Assembly: GCF_900089585.1 (NCBI RefSeq)
Contig: NZ_FLRH01000003.1
Location: 3,300,501-3,364,500 of the forward strand
Source: Micromonospora sediminicola
Lineage (GTDB): Bacteria > Actinomycetota > Actinomycetes > Mycobacteriales > Micromonosporaceae
DNA length: 64,000 bases
Reading direction: 5' to 3'
Part shown: piece after piece, positions 63,759-64,000 of the stretch
Position numbering within the stretch: position 1 is the stretch's first letter
Layout of the letters: each line of letters opens with the position of its first letter
Notes under the pieces: model-generated
What the model saw: only the letters and a program-made list of their open reading frames with translations
The model's database searches: none
What the model was told of the DNA's origin: nothing
Program-made: the position numbers and the translations under genes

Positions 63759-64000
63759 TTGTCACACGTCGCCGTCGCCGGGTCCGTACCGGCCGTCATG
63801 CCCGCGCCCGTCGGGGCGCGCCGGGCCCGGGCCCGCCTCGCCCGGGTGGGCCGGGCCTGGGTACGTCCGCTCGCCGGGCTGGCGGTGCTGGCGGTGCTGG
63901 TCGCCTCCGTGGGCACCGGTCCGTTCCTGGCCGGACTGCGGCTGATCGACGCGCCGGCGCTCGCCGCCGCGCTCGGCATCGGCGTGGTCACCACGGTCTG
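63759..64000 (+). CDS. Membrane protein, N-terminal part (lysylphosphatidylglycerol-synthase/flippase-like), truncated by the window
   Basis: TTG 63759 follows GGGAGGA and opens a frame of 80 residues with an Arg-rich cytoplasmic start and a hydrophobic segment VRPLAGLAVLAVLVASVG, then GPFLAGLRLIDAPALAAALG. This is the usual start of actinobacterial LPG-synthase-domain (UPF0104) membrane proteins. It follows the methyltransferase by 51 bp and may be the exporter or flippase for the operon's product. The rest is outside the window. Confidence 0.6.
   Translation, partial: MSHVAVAGSVPAVMPAPVGARRARARLARVGRAWVRPLAGLAVLAVLVASVGTGPFLAGLRLIDAPALAAALGIGVVTTV

Overview
The window is very GC-rich DNA (about 73% by impression), packed with short-spaced operons, many GTGA or ATGA start/stop overlaps and GTG starts, and apparently several leaderless genes with a -10 box 6-8 nt before the start codon. 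Gene content and protein style point to an actinomycete of the Micromonosporaceae, most likely Micromonospora or a close relative; this is inferred from style, not from a database match. I see no tRNA, rRNA, CRISPR array, insertion sequence or phage gene.

Layout. (1) 1-5.96 kb is a zinc-starvation region: divergent zinc-independent ribosomal protein genes (L31 with a CobW-like protein on the minus strand; L28, L33 and S14 on the plus strand) around a Zur box, a two-gene permease system, the zur regulator, and a CooC/MinD-type ATPase with its own near-palindromic Zur box. (2) 6-13.6 kb holds a luciferase-like monooxygenase, an SCO5389-type protein, a giant single-chain acyl-CoA carboxylase and a DUF2188 protein. 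(3) 13.7-17.3 kb has another luciferase-like oxidoreductase and a persulfide-detoxification block (MBL-rhodanese fusion, two rhodaneses, OsmC) with two CsoR/CstR-like palindromes. (4) 17.8-27.7 kb is housekeeping and accessory: streptogrisin-like protease, methyltransferase behind a striking operator, MFS exporter, DUF1800/DUF1501 pair, FMN glutamate synthase-like protein, ECF sigma with putative anti-sigma, lipoprotein, DUF5872. (5) 27.75-40.3 kb is a xylan-utilisation region: two GH10 xylanases, a GH43 enzyme and a LacI regulator sharing a TTCCGGAA-type motif, then a second LacI regulator divergent from a sugar ABC importer (no ATPase) plus GH3, the layout of bxlR-bxlEFGA. (6) 40.5-45.1 kb is a putative exopolysaccharide cassette (GT39-like, cellulose-synthase-like GT2, GH26-like). 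(7) 45.1-47.4 kb has a Tat-lipoprotein aminotransferase-like protein and a secreted PET-hydrolase-type cutinase. (8) 47.5-55.75 kb is a natural-product tailoring cassette: a LAL regulator with a TTA codon, a methyltransferase, an ABM-ABM-FAD monooxygenase fusion, an ABM enzyme, a P450 and a SchA/CurD-type protein, with no polyketide synthase in view. (9) 55.8-60 kb has a DUF1622 protein, a macrodomain protein and a molybdate operon with a duplicated 47-bp repeat at the modB/modC junction. (10) 60.1-64 kb starts a conserved-looking but uncharacterised operon: MDR dehydrogenase, a 6-pyruvoyl-tetrahydropterin-synthase-like protein lacking key residues, GT4 glycosyltransferase, methyltransferase and a truncated membrane protein.

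Most informative items are the extended Zur regulon, the tailoring cassette under a TTA-bearing regulator, the divergent pterin-synthase-like operon at the right edge, the PETase-type cutinase with a complete triad, and the repeat within the mod operon.
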